A stretch of DNA of 39,546 nt, taken from a virus. The notes under the pieces are model-generated. The model searched no databases. It saw only the letters and a program-made list of their open reading frames with translations, and had not been told where the DNA came from. Shown in pieces: positions 31,154 to 37,903 of the stretch; the first letter of the stretch is position 1; the number at the start of each line of letters is the position of its first letter. The stretch lies in the IMG/VR virus record IMGVR_UViG_3300005526_000016, positions 1-39,546 of that record; one strand, 5' to 3'. A program made the position numbers and the translations under genes.

Positions 31154-33522
31154 GCCGTTGGTTCCTGTGAGAAATCAAATGGGCGCTGCCACATGGCATC
31201 CCATTCGGGTTTTGATGGTGCAGGCGAGCTAAACAGCGGTGCATCGCTGTAAATGCGCTTCTCGGCCATATCGGCATATTGAGGATTGAGTTCGATCAGG
31301 ATGGCATTGCGGCCGAGGCGGTCGGCAACGAGGCCAGTGGTGCCCGCGCCTCCAAATGGATCAAGGACAAGCCCATCCTTCGGGCAACCGGCCAGTATGC
31401 AAGGCTCAATGAGCTTAGGAGGGAAGGTTGCAAAGTGATCTATTGACATTCTCTCGCAAGTACATTTATTATTCTTGGATGAAAGTTTGTTTGCGTTGCG
31501 GTGTGGCTTTTGAGCCGAAAGATGATCGACCAAATCGGCCCGCCCGTTATTGTTCTCGGCGTTGTGGCCAGCCAAATCAAAAAACTCTGGTAATTCTAAC
31601 TTGTCGCCAATGCTCTCGCCAATTTGAGCGGAAGCGGTACATGCAGGACTGGTCGCAGGAGCGGGGGCCGTTTTGTGGTTTTCGCTGTTATGCGGCTTGG
31701 CAATCTCAACACACGCGGGGCGCGGCAAATCCATCGCATAAGCCGCAGGCTTGGATAACGCTTGCTTGTCATCGCTGTGGCAAGAAAATCCATCGACGGT
31801 TATTGGACCATCAACGGGGCGCGTCTGCAACCGGGCGAGCCTTTTGCTCTCGATGCTGTTTTGAAGATCATGCGCGGGAGACGTTTCCTCGCATGTCTTA
31901 TAATTGGTCATCGAAGGTATGGCATCGGGCAAAGCGAAAGGCACTGAAGCGAGATCAATACCGCTGCCAAGATTGTGGGCGGGTTGATGATTTAACGGTT
32001 CACCATTTAAAGCCGTTTGCGGAATTTCACGGCGATCACGCTGCCCATGAATTGGACAATCTTCTGACCGTTTGTAGGGGATGCCATCGGCGCCGACATA
32101 ATCAGCTAAGAGATGCGATCCGTTAAATGGTGCAGTGGCTATTTCCCAGACAGTGCGGCGGTTGCGGCCGGCAATCTCACCTGCTGCGTTAAGTTTTGGT
32201 TTGCGCTCCGTGACCGATTTTCCCCAATTATCAGACTTAACCTTGCCAAGGGCGTCATTCCCTTGTGGCCGATGCAAGCAACCAAATGTCGTATATGTTT
32301 TTTCCTCTAGGGGCTCCCTAATGGCTTCGCTGTCATAATAATATTTCTGGCAATCAGACCAGCGCCCGAACTTAGGTTCTGGCACGTCAGTCAAATCAGG
32401 ACTGCCAAAATGATTACACTGCTTGTTCCTCGCCCAAAGCGACAGTAGTTGCTCGTTTTCAGCCGGTGCTCGCTGTTTGCGGGATAGCATTTTCCCACCG
32501 CGATAATAGACTAGATCATCTACATAAATAGCAATGCGCGCCTGTCTCTGTTTGACAATCAGATACGGATAAATACGGTGGAGAAAATCGCGAGCAATAT
32601 TGTTTCCAAGTTGCCAATAGAACATTGGCGCGTTTTTCCCCGGTCTAGTAGCAATATTCCCGTGTCCAATGATTTCTTGGAATCTATAAATTAATTCTTT
32701 GCTAGTCCCACCAAAAGTAACCTGCGGCCCAAACGCATCGGCCCCGCCATCATTTTGTTTTACTCGCTTAACAACAATACATCCTTCTGTATCAATGCAA
32801 AGGGCGAGCCATCGCGCGTCCTGATCTGAAATATGGCCAAAGCGCCCAGGCTGCGGACCACTCCATTTAGCCTTAGCAAACATGAAAAGCTGCTCATGCC
32901 CCTTCGTGCATCTATCAGTAACTGACTCAGGCATCGGATTCGACTTCGCCCATATGATCTCTTGACGCAGTACCCATCCATCCGCCTGCAACGCGAAGGC
33001 AAGCCGCCAGGGGATGCCGATTAAATCTTTAGGTTTTAGTCCGGCAACATAACCAACCCCGTTTTTATTGCTGACGCCGCCATTCTTATCTTCATTGCCA
33101 GGCCGCCATCCGGGCAGATTATGACCGGCAAAAGAGTCGCCCATATTAATCCAGCAAGTCCCATCCTTGCGCAGCACACGCTTCACCTCCCGAAACACCG
33201 CCACCATCATCTCGATGTAGTCGGCAAAGGACGGCTCCAGGCCGAGCTGGCTGTCAATGCGACGGGCGCCGCATTTGCCGCATATCTCCTTAAATACCTT
33301 CTCCGACATGGGCATGGAGCCTTTGCGCCCTCCTGGCGTCTCTTGACCTGGTGGGTATGCAAATTGTCGATGATCGCACCCCACATCGCCGCCCTCCCAT
33401 TTCGCCGTGCCGTAGTCCCTTAATCCCCAATAAGGCGGACTCGTCACACAGCAATGCACGCTCTCGTCCGGCAAGGTCTTGAGCACATCCCGACAATCGC
33501 CGCGTAATATCTGCACTGTCAT
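31150..33522 (-). CDS. DNA methyltransferase (N4/N6 type) with two insertions
   Basis: The 790-residue protein has the beta-class order of motifs: catalytic TSPPYWGLRDYG (27-38) near the N-terminus and the AdoMet motif DPFGGAGTTGLVADRLGRNA (721-740) near the C-terminus, with RRTVWEIATAPF and HFATFPPKLIEPC between. It should methylate exocyclic N of cytosine or adenine. Residues about 218-395 are a LAGLIDADG-type insertion (ARWLALCIDTEGCIVV). Residues about 466-695 have low resemblance to methyltransferases, and 466-681 lie antisense to a complete HNH gene. A typical enzyme of this kind has about 350-450 residues. Whether this one is active is unclear. Confidence 0.85.
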   Translation of the reverse strand: MTVQILRGDCRDVLKTLPDESVHCCVTSPPYWGLRDYGTAKWEGGDVGCDHRQFAYPPGQETPGGRKGSMPMSEKVFKEICGKCGARRIDSQLGLEPSFADYIEMMVAVFREVKRVLRKDGTCWINMGDSFAGHNLPGWRPGNEDKNGGVSNKNGVGYVAGLKPKDLIGIPWRLAFALQADGWVLRQEIIWAKSNPMPESVTDRCTKGHEQLFMFAKAKWSGPQPGRFGHISDQDARWLALCIDTEGCIVVKRVKQNDGGADAFGPQVTFGGTSKELIYRFQEIIGHGNIATRPGKNAPMFYWQLGNNIARDFLHRIYPYLIVKQRQARIAIYVDDLVYYRGGKMLSRKQRAPAENEQLLSLWARNKQCNHFGSPDLTDVPEPKFGRWSDCQKYYYDSEAIREPLEEKTYTTFGCLHRPQGNDALGKVKSDNWGKSVTERKPKLNAAGEIAGRNRRTVWEIATAPFNGSHLLADYVGADGIPYKRSEDCPIHGQRDRREIPQTALNGEPLNHQPAHNLGSGIDLASVPFALPDAIPSMTNYKTCEETSPAHDLQNSIESKRLARLQTRPVDGPITVDGFSCHSDDKQALSKPAAYAMDLPRPACVEIAKPHNSENHKTAPAPATSPACTASAQIGESIGDKLELPEFFDLAGHNAENNNGRADLVDHLSAQKPHRNANKLSSKNNKCTCERMSIDHFATFPPKLIEPCILAGCPKDGLVLDPFGGAGTTGLVADRLGRNAILIELNPQYADMAEKRIYSDAPLFSSPAPSKPEWDAMWQRPFDFSQEPTA
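31443..31472 (+). promoter_or_regulatory. Promoter of the nested HNH gene
   Basis: TTGACA (31443-31448), an 18-nt spacer and TATTAT (31467-31472) form a near-consensus sigma-70 promoter. The expected start of transcription, about 7 nt after the -10 box, falls on the A of the ATG at 31479, so the mRNA may be leaderless. Confidence 0.65.
31479..32126 (+). CDS. HNH endonuclease nested antisense in the methyltransferase gene
   Basis: The 215-residue protein has three treble-clef-like zinc ribbons (CxxC at 4/7 with C25/C29; 42/45 with 66/70; 97/100 with 123/126). The HNH core follows: C163-x2-C166, HH at 175-176, Asn 194, C199-x2-C202-H203 and His 207 (DDLTVHHLKPF...DNLLTVCRGCH). It is probably a homing endonuclease. 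A near-consensus promoter lies just upstream and would give a leaderless message from this ATG. An alternative TTG at 31428 has AGGAGG 5 nt upstream and would add 17 residues. Confidence 0.85.
   Translation: MKVCLRCGVAFEPKDDRPNRPARYCSRRCGQPNQKTLVILTCRQCSRQFERKRYMQDWSQERGPFCGFRCYAAWQSQHTRGAANPSHKPQAWITLACHRCGKKIHRRLLDHQRGASATGRAFCSRCCFEDHARETFPRMSYNWSSKVWHRAKRKALKRDQYRCQDCGRVDDLTVHHLKPFAEFHGDHAAHELDNLLTVCRGCHRRRHNQLRDAIR
32338..32871 (-). other. LAGLIDADG-type insertion inside the methyltransferase
   Basis: About 178 codons (residues 218-395) interrupt the methyltransferase between GHEQLFMFAKAKW and KYYYDSEAIREP, which are normally near neighbours. The segment contains one LAGLIDADG-like motif (WLALCIDTEGCI) and a conserved helix (ARDFLHRIYPYLIVKQRQAR). 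I see no intein splice blocks (no Cys/Ser start or HN-Cys end at the edges). The boundaries are approximate. Confidence 0.65.
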
Positions 33523-33743
33523 GCGCTTTCCTTGCGCGGATATTTCGCTTCAAGTTCTTCGCGCGAATAAGGCTTGAATTCTTGAGTTTTTTTCGGGTTT
33601 AGAAGCTCAACAGCAGGTTTGCGCGGCGGACGCCATCTTTCAAATCGGCCTGTCGGCCGACCGTGATTTGCGCTCAACGTGAAATAATCCTGACCTTTCG
33701 GCGGTCCTGGACGAACAGTTCGAGGGGGAAATCTCTGTTCCAT
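33519..33743 (-). CDS. Small basic Pro-rich protein
   Basis: A 74-residue protein rich in Pro, Arg and Lys (RTVRPGPPKGQDYF, RWRPPRKPAVELLNPKK) with a short C-terminal helix (SREELEAKYPRK). It overlaps the methyltransferase start as ATGA. No family is recognised; likely disordered. Confidence 0.5.
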   Translation of the reverse strand: MEQRFPPRTVRPGPPKGQDYFTLSANHGRPTGRFERWRPPRKPAVELLNPKKTQEFKPYSREELEAKYPRKESA

Positions 33744-33763
33744 CTTGCTTGCTTTCTTGTCGC

Positions 33764-34219
33764 CTAACCACTTTCTTTTTTCGATCCCGGTCGCACTAAG
33801 TAAGAAAGATTCTTACTATGTGATTGTGATTGGTCGACCATTTGCTTCGCCGTTGAAGCGGCAATCAACCGTTGAACGTTGCTTTTTCCTCGATTGAAAA
33901 ATCCGCCTTTAGCGCCTGCAAGTGCGCGTTTTTGCGAAATAATTTCCGCTTTTGACAGTTCTTGATCTATACGATTGTGGCGAAGCAATTGCTTAGCATT
34001 TGCTTCGTAGAAGAAGCGCGATACGACCTTGAATGGAGCTCGAAACGACCTCGAATGGAGGCCCAACATCTTTGCCAGCTTCTTCTCGTCATTCGGCAGC
34101 GGACCGATATCCCAGTAGAGCATTATCAAAAGAAAATAGAGACCATGCTGATCAAGCGTTAAATGGCGCGTGTCGCGCAAATAGTCGCCTGTATAAAGCG
34201 GCATCCATCCTTTTTTCAT
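33764..34219 (-). CDS. DUF1376 protein (replication-associated)
   Basis: The 151-residue protein matches DUF1376: MPLYTGDYLRDTRHLTLDQH, GLYFLLIMLYWDIGPLPNDE and KKLAKMLGLHSRSFRAPFKV, a winged-helix type found in phage replication regions. The C-terminal part is basic and may bind DNA. The ATG at 34219 forms ATGA with the upstream gene and is preferred over a GTG at 34240. No helicase-loader partner is seen next to it. Confidence 0.8.
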   Translation of the reverse strand: MKKGWMPLYTGDYLRDTRHLTLDQHGLYFLLIMLYWDIGPLPNDEKKLAKMLGLHSRSFRAPFKVVSRFFYEANAKQLLRHNRIDQELSKAEIISQKRALAGAKGGFFNRGKSNVQRLIAASTAKQMVDQSQSHSKNLSYLVRPGSKKESG

Positions 34220-34407
34220 CGCGGCAGCATTACCGGACACTCTGTTCCCGGCGTCTCGTTCACATATGCCACCAGTTCAGGGTGCGCCGTCAGCATGGCT
34301 TCCTTGAAACGCTCGTCATCGGCAATGCACCGCTTGCGCCATTCCGACTCCTCGTCGGTGCTAATCGGCTCGCCAGCCGATGCAAGGTGATAAACGCGAG
34401 GGTGCAT
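34216..34407 (-). CDS. Small unknown protein with strong ribosome-binding site
   Basis: The 63-residue product (MHPRVYHLASAGEPISTDEE...ERFKEAMLTAHPELVAYVNE) is acidic and helical. The ATG at 34407 has AGGAGG 5 nt upstream, so the longer frame to 34443 is rejected. It is the second gene of the leftward operon. No family is recognised. Confidence 0.6.
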   Translation of the reverse strand: MHPRVYHLASAGEPISTDEESEWRKRCIADDERFKEAMLTAHPELVAYVNETPGTECPVMLPR

Positions 34408-34461
34408 GCGGGCCTCCTGGATAGGAGAGCGGGAAGAACGCACGACTACAGCCGCGCAGCG

Positions 34462-34695
34462 TCAGGTGACTTGCGCGGGAACCGGAATGGGCGTTGAATG
34501 ATCGCAGTAAAGATCAGGACGCAGATCGGCGCGTTGAAGGCCGGTAAATGCTGCTATCGAGGCCACGCGCTCGGCTGGAATCTGACCCTCTTCCCAACGC
34601 AACACGGTTGTCTTGTGGACACCGAAAGCGTCGGCCACGCTCTTGAGGGTTAGTCGATTGTTTGCGCGATAGGCGCGCAAAGGATTTGTACTCAT
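34462..34695 (-). CDS. YdaS/Cro-like HTH regulator
   Basis: The 77-residue protein is a short Cro/YdaS-type DNA-binding protein: RLTLKSVADAFGVHKTTVLRWEEGQIPAERV, then ASIAAFTGLQRADLRPDLY, which matches YdaS-like phage regulators. It is the first gene of the leftward operon. A promoter with TTGACA and AACTAT would start transcription almost at the ATG, so the message may be leaderless. An operator of form ATAGTTGC-N7-GCAACTAT overlaps this promoter, suggesting self-control or repression by the facing regulator. Confidence 0.8.
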   Translation of the reverse strand: MSTNPLRAYRANNRLTLKSVADAFGVHKTTVLRWEEGQIPAERVASIAAFTGLQRADLRPDLYCDHSTPIPVPAQVT

Positions 34696-34702
34696 GGCGT
34701 AC

Positions 34703-34725
34703 ATAGTTGCGTATGTAGCAACTAT
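34703..34725. promoter_or_regulatory. Operator O1 (leftward promoter)
   Basis: A perfect 8-bp inverted repeat, ATAGTTGC-N7-GCAACTAT, centre 34714. It covers the spacer and -10 box of the leftward promoter. A degenerate second copy lies with its centre exactly 33 bp away. Confidence 0.8.
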
Positions 34726-34731
34726 TGTCAA
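34703..34731 (-). promoter_or_regulatory. Leftward operon promoter
   Basis: On the minus strand TTGACA (34731-34726), a 17-nt spacer and AACTAT (34708-34703; three of six consensus bases) are followed 8 nt later by the regulator ATG at 34695. The -10 box is weak, the -35 perfect. Confidence 0.55.
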
Positions 34732-34737
34732 GGAAAA

Positions 34738-34756
34738 GGTTGCGTATCGCGCTAAT
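34738..34756. promoter_or_regulatory. Degenerate operator O1'
   Basis: GGTTGC-N7-GCTAAT is an imperfect copy of the operator (centre 34747). The spacer begins GTAT as in O1 and O3. Its 33-bp distance from O1 equals the spacing of the other pair. Confidence 0.5.
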
Positions 34757-34789
34757 GACGGCGTGAAATCGGCGGGACTAGGGTTGCGC

Positions 34790-35110
34790 ATGCCGCGACC
34801 ACCCCGTGCCTCACAGAGGTTCCATTACATTCCAGAATGGGCGATCCGACGCGGTGTAACTCAAGCCGACCTAGCGCGTGAGTTGAACACCGAGAAAAGC
34901 ACAGTAACCCGCTGGTTTCAGGGCACAATTCCAAACGAACAATATCTTGTTGCCTTAGCTGGGTTTTTTGGGCTGGACGAGCCTGCCAGCCTGTTTCGGC
35001 ATCCTGACCACGATTGGATGACAGAACTCTTCCGTGGCCGTAGCCGCCAAGAGCTAGAGCGCATGCGGGATACGTTAAAAGCCGCCTTCCCTAGGGCGGC
35101 TAAGGTCTAG
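34790..35110 (+). CDS. Repressor-like HTH protein
   Basis: The 106-residue protein has an HTH of the Xre/Cro type (WAIRRGVTQADLARELNTEK then STVTRWFQGTIPNEQYLVAL) and a helical C-terminus (RSRQELERMRDTLKAAF) that may dimerise. It lacks a peptidase domain, so it is not a LexA/CI-type cleavable repressor. It faces the YdaS-like gene across a 94-bp region holding O1 and O1'. TAGGG lies about 7 nt before the ATG. A 7-bp hairpin (AGCCGCC/GGCGGCT) spans the end of the gene, but no U tract follows. Confidence 0.75.
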   Translation: MPRPPRASQRFHYIPEWAIRRGVTQADLARELNTEKSTVTRWFQGTIPNEQYLVALAGFFGLDEPASLFRHPDHDWMTELFRGRSRQELERMRDTLKAAFPRAAKV

Positions 35111-35199
35111 GCCAAAACTCGCGCCAGCGGCCTTCCTAGGGGTTTCCTTACCCTGCTACCGCAAAACCTGAGTGCGGCATTTTGGCAACATTTCGTGAT

Positions 35200-35218
35200 A
35201 GTTGCCTATTGCGCAACT
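35200..35218. promoter_or_regulatory. Operator O2
   Basis: AGTTGC-N7-GCAACT, centre 35209, in the 184-bp gene-free region 35111-35294, which holds only regulatory sequence. It lies upstream of the candidate rightward promoter. Confidence 0.75.
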
Positions 35219-35224
35219 TTTCGC

Positions 35225-35256
35225 TTGACGGCAGTTGCGTATCATGCAACTAATAT
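35225..35256 (+). promoter_or_regulatory. Candidate rightward early promoter
   Basis: TTGACG (35225-35230) is followed by ACTAAT at 18 nt or TAATAT at 20 nt. Operator O3 fills the spacer. The first downstream gene starts at 35295. Confidence 0.5.
35233..35251. promoter_or_regulatory. Operator O3
   Basis: AGTTGC-N7-GCAACT, centre 35242, between the -35 and -10 boxes of the candidate rightward promoter and 33 bp from O2. Confidence 0.75.
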
Positions 35257-35294
35257 CCCCGACGCCAGAACACAGCAAACCAGTCGGGGATACC

Positions 35295-35378
35295 ATGAAA
35301 GACACCGCCATCATCCTCTCTTACGCGCTGCTCATGCTGTTCTCGTTCGCAGTCGGCCTAATGGCAGGTGCGCTGTGA
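35295..35378 (+). CDS. Single-TM microprotein (27 residues), first rightward gene
   Basis: The product reads MKDTAIILSYALLMLFSFAV then GLMAGAL, a single membrane helix. GGGGA lies about 4 nt before the ATG, and its stop overlaps the next start as GTGA. It would be the first product of the rightward operon. Function unknown. Confidence 0.5.
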   Translation: MKDTAIILSYALLMLFSFAVGLMAGAL

Positions 35379-35557
35379 ACAACGAAGCACCCGGCCTCGT
35401 GCGTGACACGCCCTCGCAATGGGCCGCCGAGCGCATCAAAGAGGCTCTGCGCAATTACCACACCGTCCGCTTCCAGCACCGTCGCGGAATGCTGATCGCA
35501 GCCTTCTATACCTATGATGGCAAAGTTCACATTCACGATCGGGAATTCGTATTATGA
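35375..35557 (+). CDS. Small unknown early protein, GTG start
   Basis: The 60-residue product has a helix (SQWAAERIKEALRNYHTV) and a beta part (RRGMLIAAFYTYDGKVHIHD). It is linked by GTGA to the microprotein and by ATGA to the ERF gene. The long frame from 35195 runs through the operators and is not used. Confidence 0.6.
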   Translation: MNNEAPGLVRDTPSQWAAERIKEALRNYHTVRFQHRRGMLIAAFYTYDGKVHIHDREFVL

Positions 35558-36162
35558 AATCCGAACAAATAAACGAGATCGCAGCCGCGCTTTCCAAAGC
35601 GCAAGGCGCAATGCAAAACGCAGTGATGGACAAGATTAATCCGCACTTCCGGTCACGTTATGCAACGTTGGCATCAGTGCTCGACTCAATCCGCAAGCCG
35701 CTATCAGATAATGGACTAGCCGTCACGCAAACCATCGGCATACAAAACGGCGGCATGGTTCTGACAACCATGTTGATGCATACCAGCGGGCAATGGCTGT
35801 CGAGCGAATATCCGTTGCCCATCGGCAAGCCACAGGAAATGGGATCGGCGCAAACGTATGCGCGGCGCTATTCTTTGGCCGCGCTGGTTTGCAACTCTTC
35901 CGAAGAGGACGACGACGCCAATGCGGCTCAATCGGCAGTGAATGGCAAGAATAATGGCCGCGACATTCCTGCCGAACTTGACCAGAGTTCGATCACAAAG
36001 GAGCAGCTTTCCGAAATTCAGGCCCTCATTGTCGAGGCCGGCGCGGACATTAAGCGTTTCTGCACCTACATGAAAATTGACCGTCTGGAACAGCTAACGC
36101 CGAATAATTTTTCTAGCGCCAAGGAAGCGTTGGAAGCCAAGAAAGTAAAGGCACGCTCATGA
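35554..36162 (+). CDS. erf: ERF-family single-strand annealing protein
   Basis: The 202-residue protein matches the ERF family: KAQGAMQNAVMDKINPHFRS, RYATLASVLDSIRKPLSDNG, LAVTQT and the conserved GSAQTYARRYSLAALVCN. ERF proteins anneal complementary strands and drive phage recombination and genome circularisation. It is paired with the YqaJ-type exonuclease that follows by ATGA, a common two-gene recombination set. The C-terminal part (ITKEQLSEIQALIVEAGADI) is a helical domain common to such proteins. Confidence 0.9.
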   Translation: MKSEQINEIAAALSKAQGAMQNAVMDKINPHFRSRYATLASVLDSIRKPLSDNGLAVTQTIGIQNGGMVLTTMLMHTSGQWLSSEYPLPIGKPQEMGSAQTYARRYSLAALVCNSSEEDDDANAAQSAVNGKNNGRDIPAELDQSSITKEQLSEIQALIVEAGADIKRFCTYMKIDRLEQLTPNNFSSAKEALEAKKVKARS

Positions 36163-36794
36163 CCGAGATCATTCAAGGCTCGGAAGAGTGGGTCACCATT
36201 CGGCTCGGCAAGGCTACCGCCTCACGCATTGCCGACGTGGTGGCCAAGACAAAAACCGGCTGGGGCGCAAGCCGCGCCAACTATGCTGCGCAGCTCATTG
36301 CCGAGCGGCTCACCGGCACGCTGGCCGAGAGCTACACCAACGGCGCAATGCAGTGGGGCATCGACAATGAGGCGGACGCGCGCATTGCATACGAGTTTCA
36401 CTCCGACGTGACGGTTGAACAGATCGGCTTCGTCGGTCATCCGAAGATCACCATGTCGGGCGCAAGCCCCGATGGCCTTGTTGGCGACGACGGCCTGCTC
36501 GAACTGAAATCTCCCAACACGGCCACCCATATCGACACGCTGCTTGGTCAGGCCGTGCCGTCGAAATACGTCACGCAGATGCAATGGCAGATGGCCTGCA
36601 CCGGCCGCAATTGGTGCGATTACGTGAGCTTCGATCCGCGCCTGCCGGAAGCCATGCGGTTGTTTGTTAAGCGCGTACCACGCGACGACAAGATGATTGC
36701 GGACCTGGAAAACGAGGTCCGCGCATTTCTGCGGGAGATCGACGACAAGGTTGCCGCACTCAAGACGCGCTATGCACTGGCGGAGGCAGCATGA
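36159..36794 (+). CDS. YqaJ-type viral exonuclease
   Basis: The 211-residue protein has the lambda-exonuclease fold signature: SEEWVTIRLGKATASRIADV, GIDNEADAR, then MSGASPDGLVG..GLLELKSP with Asp 105, Glu 115 and Lys 117, and QMQWQMACTG. It should digest one strand 5'-3', giving 3' tails to the ERF protein. ATGA overlaps on both sides keep it in step with its neighbours. Confidence 0.9.
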   Translation: MTEIIQGSEEWVTIRLGKATASRIADVVAKTKTGWGASRANYAAQLIAERLTGTLAESYTNGAMQWGIDNEADARIAYEFHSDVTVEQIGFVGHPKITMSGASPDGLVGDDGLLELKSPNTATHIDTLLGQAVPSKYVTQMQWQMACTGRNWCDYVSFDPRLPEAMRLFVKRVPRDDKMIADLENEVRAFLREIDDKVAALKTRYALAEAA

Positions 36795-37315
36795 GTCCCG
36801 CCGCCATAGCCGTCCAGCTTGTCAGCTACGAAAACGACAAGCAGCACAAGGGATATATCAAGGTAATTCTTCACGTCCCGGAGGAAGGCGGTAATGCGCT
36901 CAAGGAAATGTTTCCTTGGCCATCCTACAGCAATCCGGTGCCTGTCACATTGGCACCCATGAATTGGAAGGAAGGTGATGCCGTTGAGAGCCCGCAAATA
37001 GGGCAACACAATGTTTCGCATACAAATCTTGCTACTGAAAAAGCTGCGGGACAGGAGCGGGACGTACCCGCACCTGCCTCGCGGCTTACAAGACAGGCCG
37101 CGATCTGCTGTCGAGATCAACGCTTCCGCACATTCCTGCAATGTAACGGCATGCCAGCTACTACGCCGGAACAAGCTGCAATCGCGGTCAAGCTGATCTG
37201 CCACGTCGAGAGCCGGAAAGAGTTTATTGCCGGAACGTCAGCTGGCGATCGTTGGGAACAGCTCTATGGAAAATTCATTGCATGGCGCGATCATGACGTG
37301 GGGAGCGCGGCATGA
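36791..37315 (+). CDS. Conserved early protein beside the recombinase pair
   Basis: The 174-residue protein has a beta-type first half (VQLVSYENDKQHKGYIKVIL) and a helical C-terminus (DQRFRTFLQCNG...AAIAVKLICHVESRKEF...WRDHD). I recall the C-terminal pattern in proteins that follow ERF/YqaJ in other Rhizobiales phages, sometimes linked to single-strand DNA handling, but the function is not known. Confidence 0.6.
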   Translation: MSPAAIAVQLVSYENDKQHKGYIKVILHVPEEGGNALKEMFPWPSYSNPVPVTLAPMNWKEGDAVESPQIGQHNVSHTNLATEKAAGQERDVPAPASRLTRQAAICCRDQRFRTFLQCNGMPATTPEQAAIAVKLICHVESRKEFIAGTSAGDRWEQLYGKFIAWRDHDVGSAA

Positions 37316-37509
37316 CCAGCAAACAATTTGCAGAAACGGTTCTAACGCTGGGCGAAAGCCTGCGACGATTAAATAACGCAAGACGCGGCTATGAAATGCG
37401 CAATCCGTCTATTTCAGTGAAAGTGTTGCTACAACGAATAGCAGAAGAACAAGTAGAGATTTTTGACCATGAAGGAGAAATCCATATCAAGTGGAAACAT
37501 AACGAATGA
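37312..37509 (+). CDS. Small unknown early protein
   Basis: The 65-residue basic protein contains LTLGESLRRLNNARRGYEMR and VLLQRIAEEQVEIFDHEGEI. It is linked by ATGA overlaps at both ends. No family is recognised. Confidence 0.55.
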   Translation: MTSKQFAETVLTLGESLRRLNNARRGYEMRNPSISVKVLLQRIAEEQVEIFDHEGEIHIKWKHNE

Positions 37510-37880
37510 GAACAGTCGCAGAATGGATTGCGAAACATGACGATCAGGCCGTGCCGCCTCGTGTGCGCCTGCGCATTCTGGAAAAATATGGTCGTCGGTG
37601 CGCCTGCGGCTGTGGTCGACAGATAGCGACAGGTGAGCCTTGGCAGCTAGATCATATTACTGCCTTGGCCAATGGCGGAAAGCACAGGGAGAGCAACATG
37701 CACCCTCTGCTTACCGAGCACCATAAACGCAAGACAAAGGACGATGTGGCCATTAAGAAATATCACTACCAGCGTCGGCTTGCGAATGCTGGGATCAAGC
37801 GGCGCAAGTCGCGGCCACTTCTCGGCACTTATGCAAGCGGATGGTCTATCACGTTTAGTCGCGGCGCAGTGCGCCGTTGA
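37506..37880 (+). CDS. HNH endonuclease
   Basis: The 124-residue protein has a Cys-rich loop (RRCACGCGRQI, 30-40) and the HNH core: LDHITALANGG (DH at 49-50), Asn 64 and HPLLTEHHKRKTKDD (His 72-73). It is a short HNH protein of the type found in phage early regions, where members can act in packaging or recombination, or be homing elements. Its operon placement with ATGA coupling suggests a phage function. Confidence 0.85.
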   Translation: MRTVAEWIAKHDDQAVPPRVRLRILEKYGRRCACGCGRQIATGEPWQLDHITALANGGKHRESNMHPLLTEHHKRKTKDDVAIKKYHYQRRLANAGIKRRKSRPLLGTYASGWSITFSRGAVRR

Positions 37881-37903
37881 GTTTCACAGAGGAGGAGAGA
37901 GCA

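Noticed and set aside
32338-32871. Interpreting the LAGLIDADG insertion as an intein.
   Set aside because: No Cys or Ser at the first position followed by intein blocks, and no His-Asn-Cys/Ser/Thr at the end, could be placed at either boundary.
35086-35107. Hairpin at the end of the repressor-like gene as a terminator.
   Set aside because: The stem (AGCCGCC/GGCGGCT) is good, but no U tract follows, so it is not called a terminator.
35195-35374. Upstream part of a 120-codon frame ending at 35557.
   Set aside because: It would translate the operators and overlap a TM gene; the GTG at 35375 with GTGA coupling is a better start.
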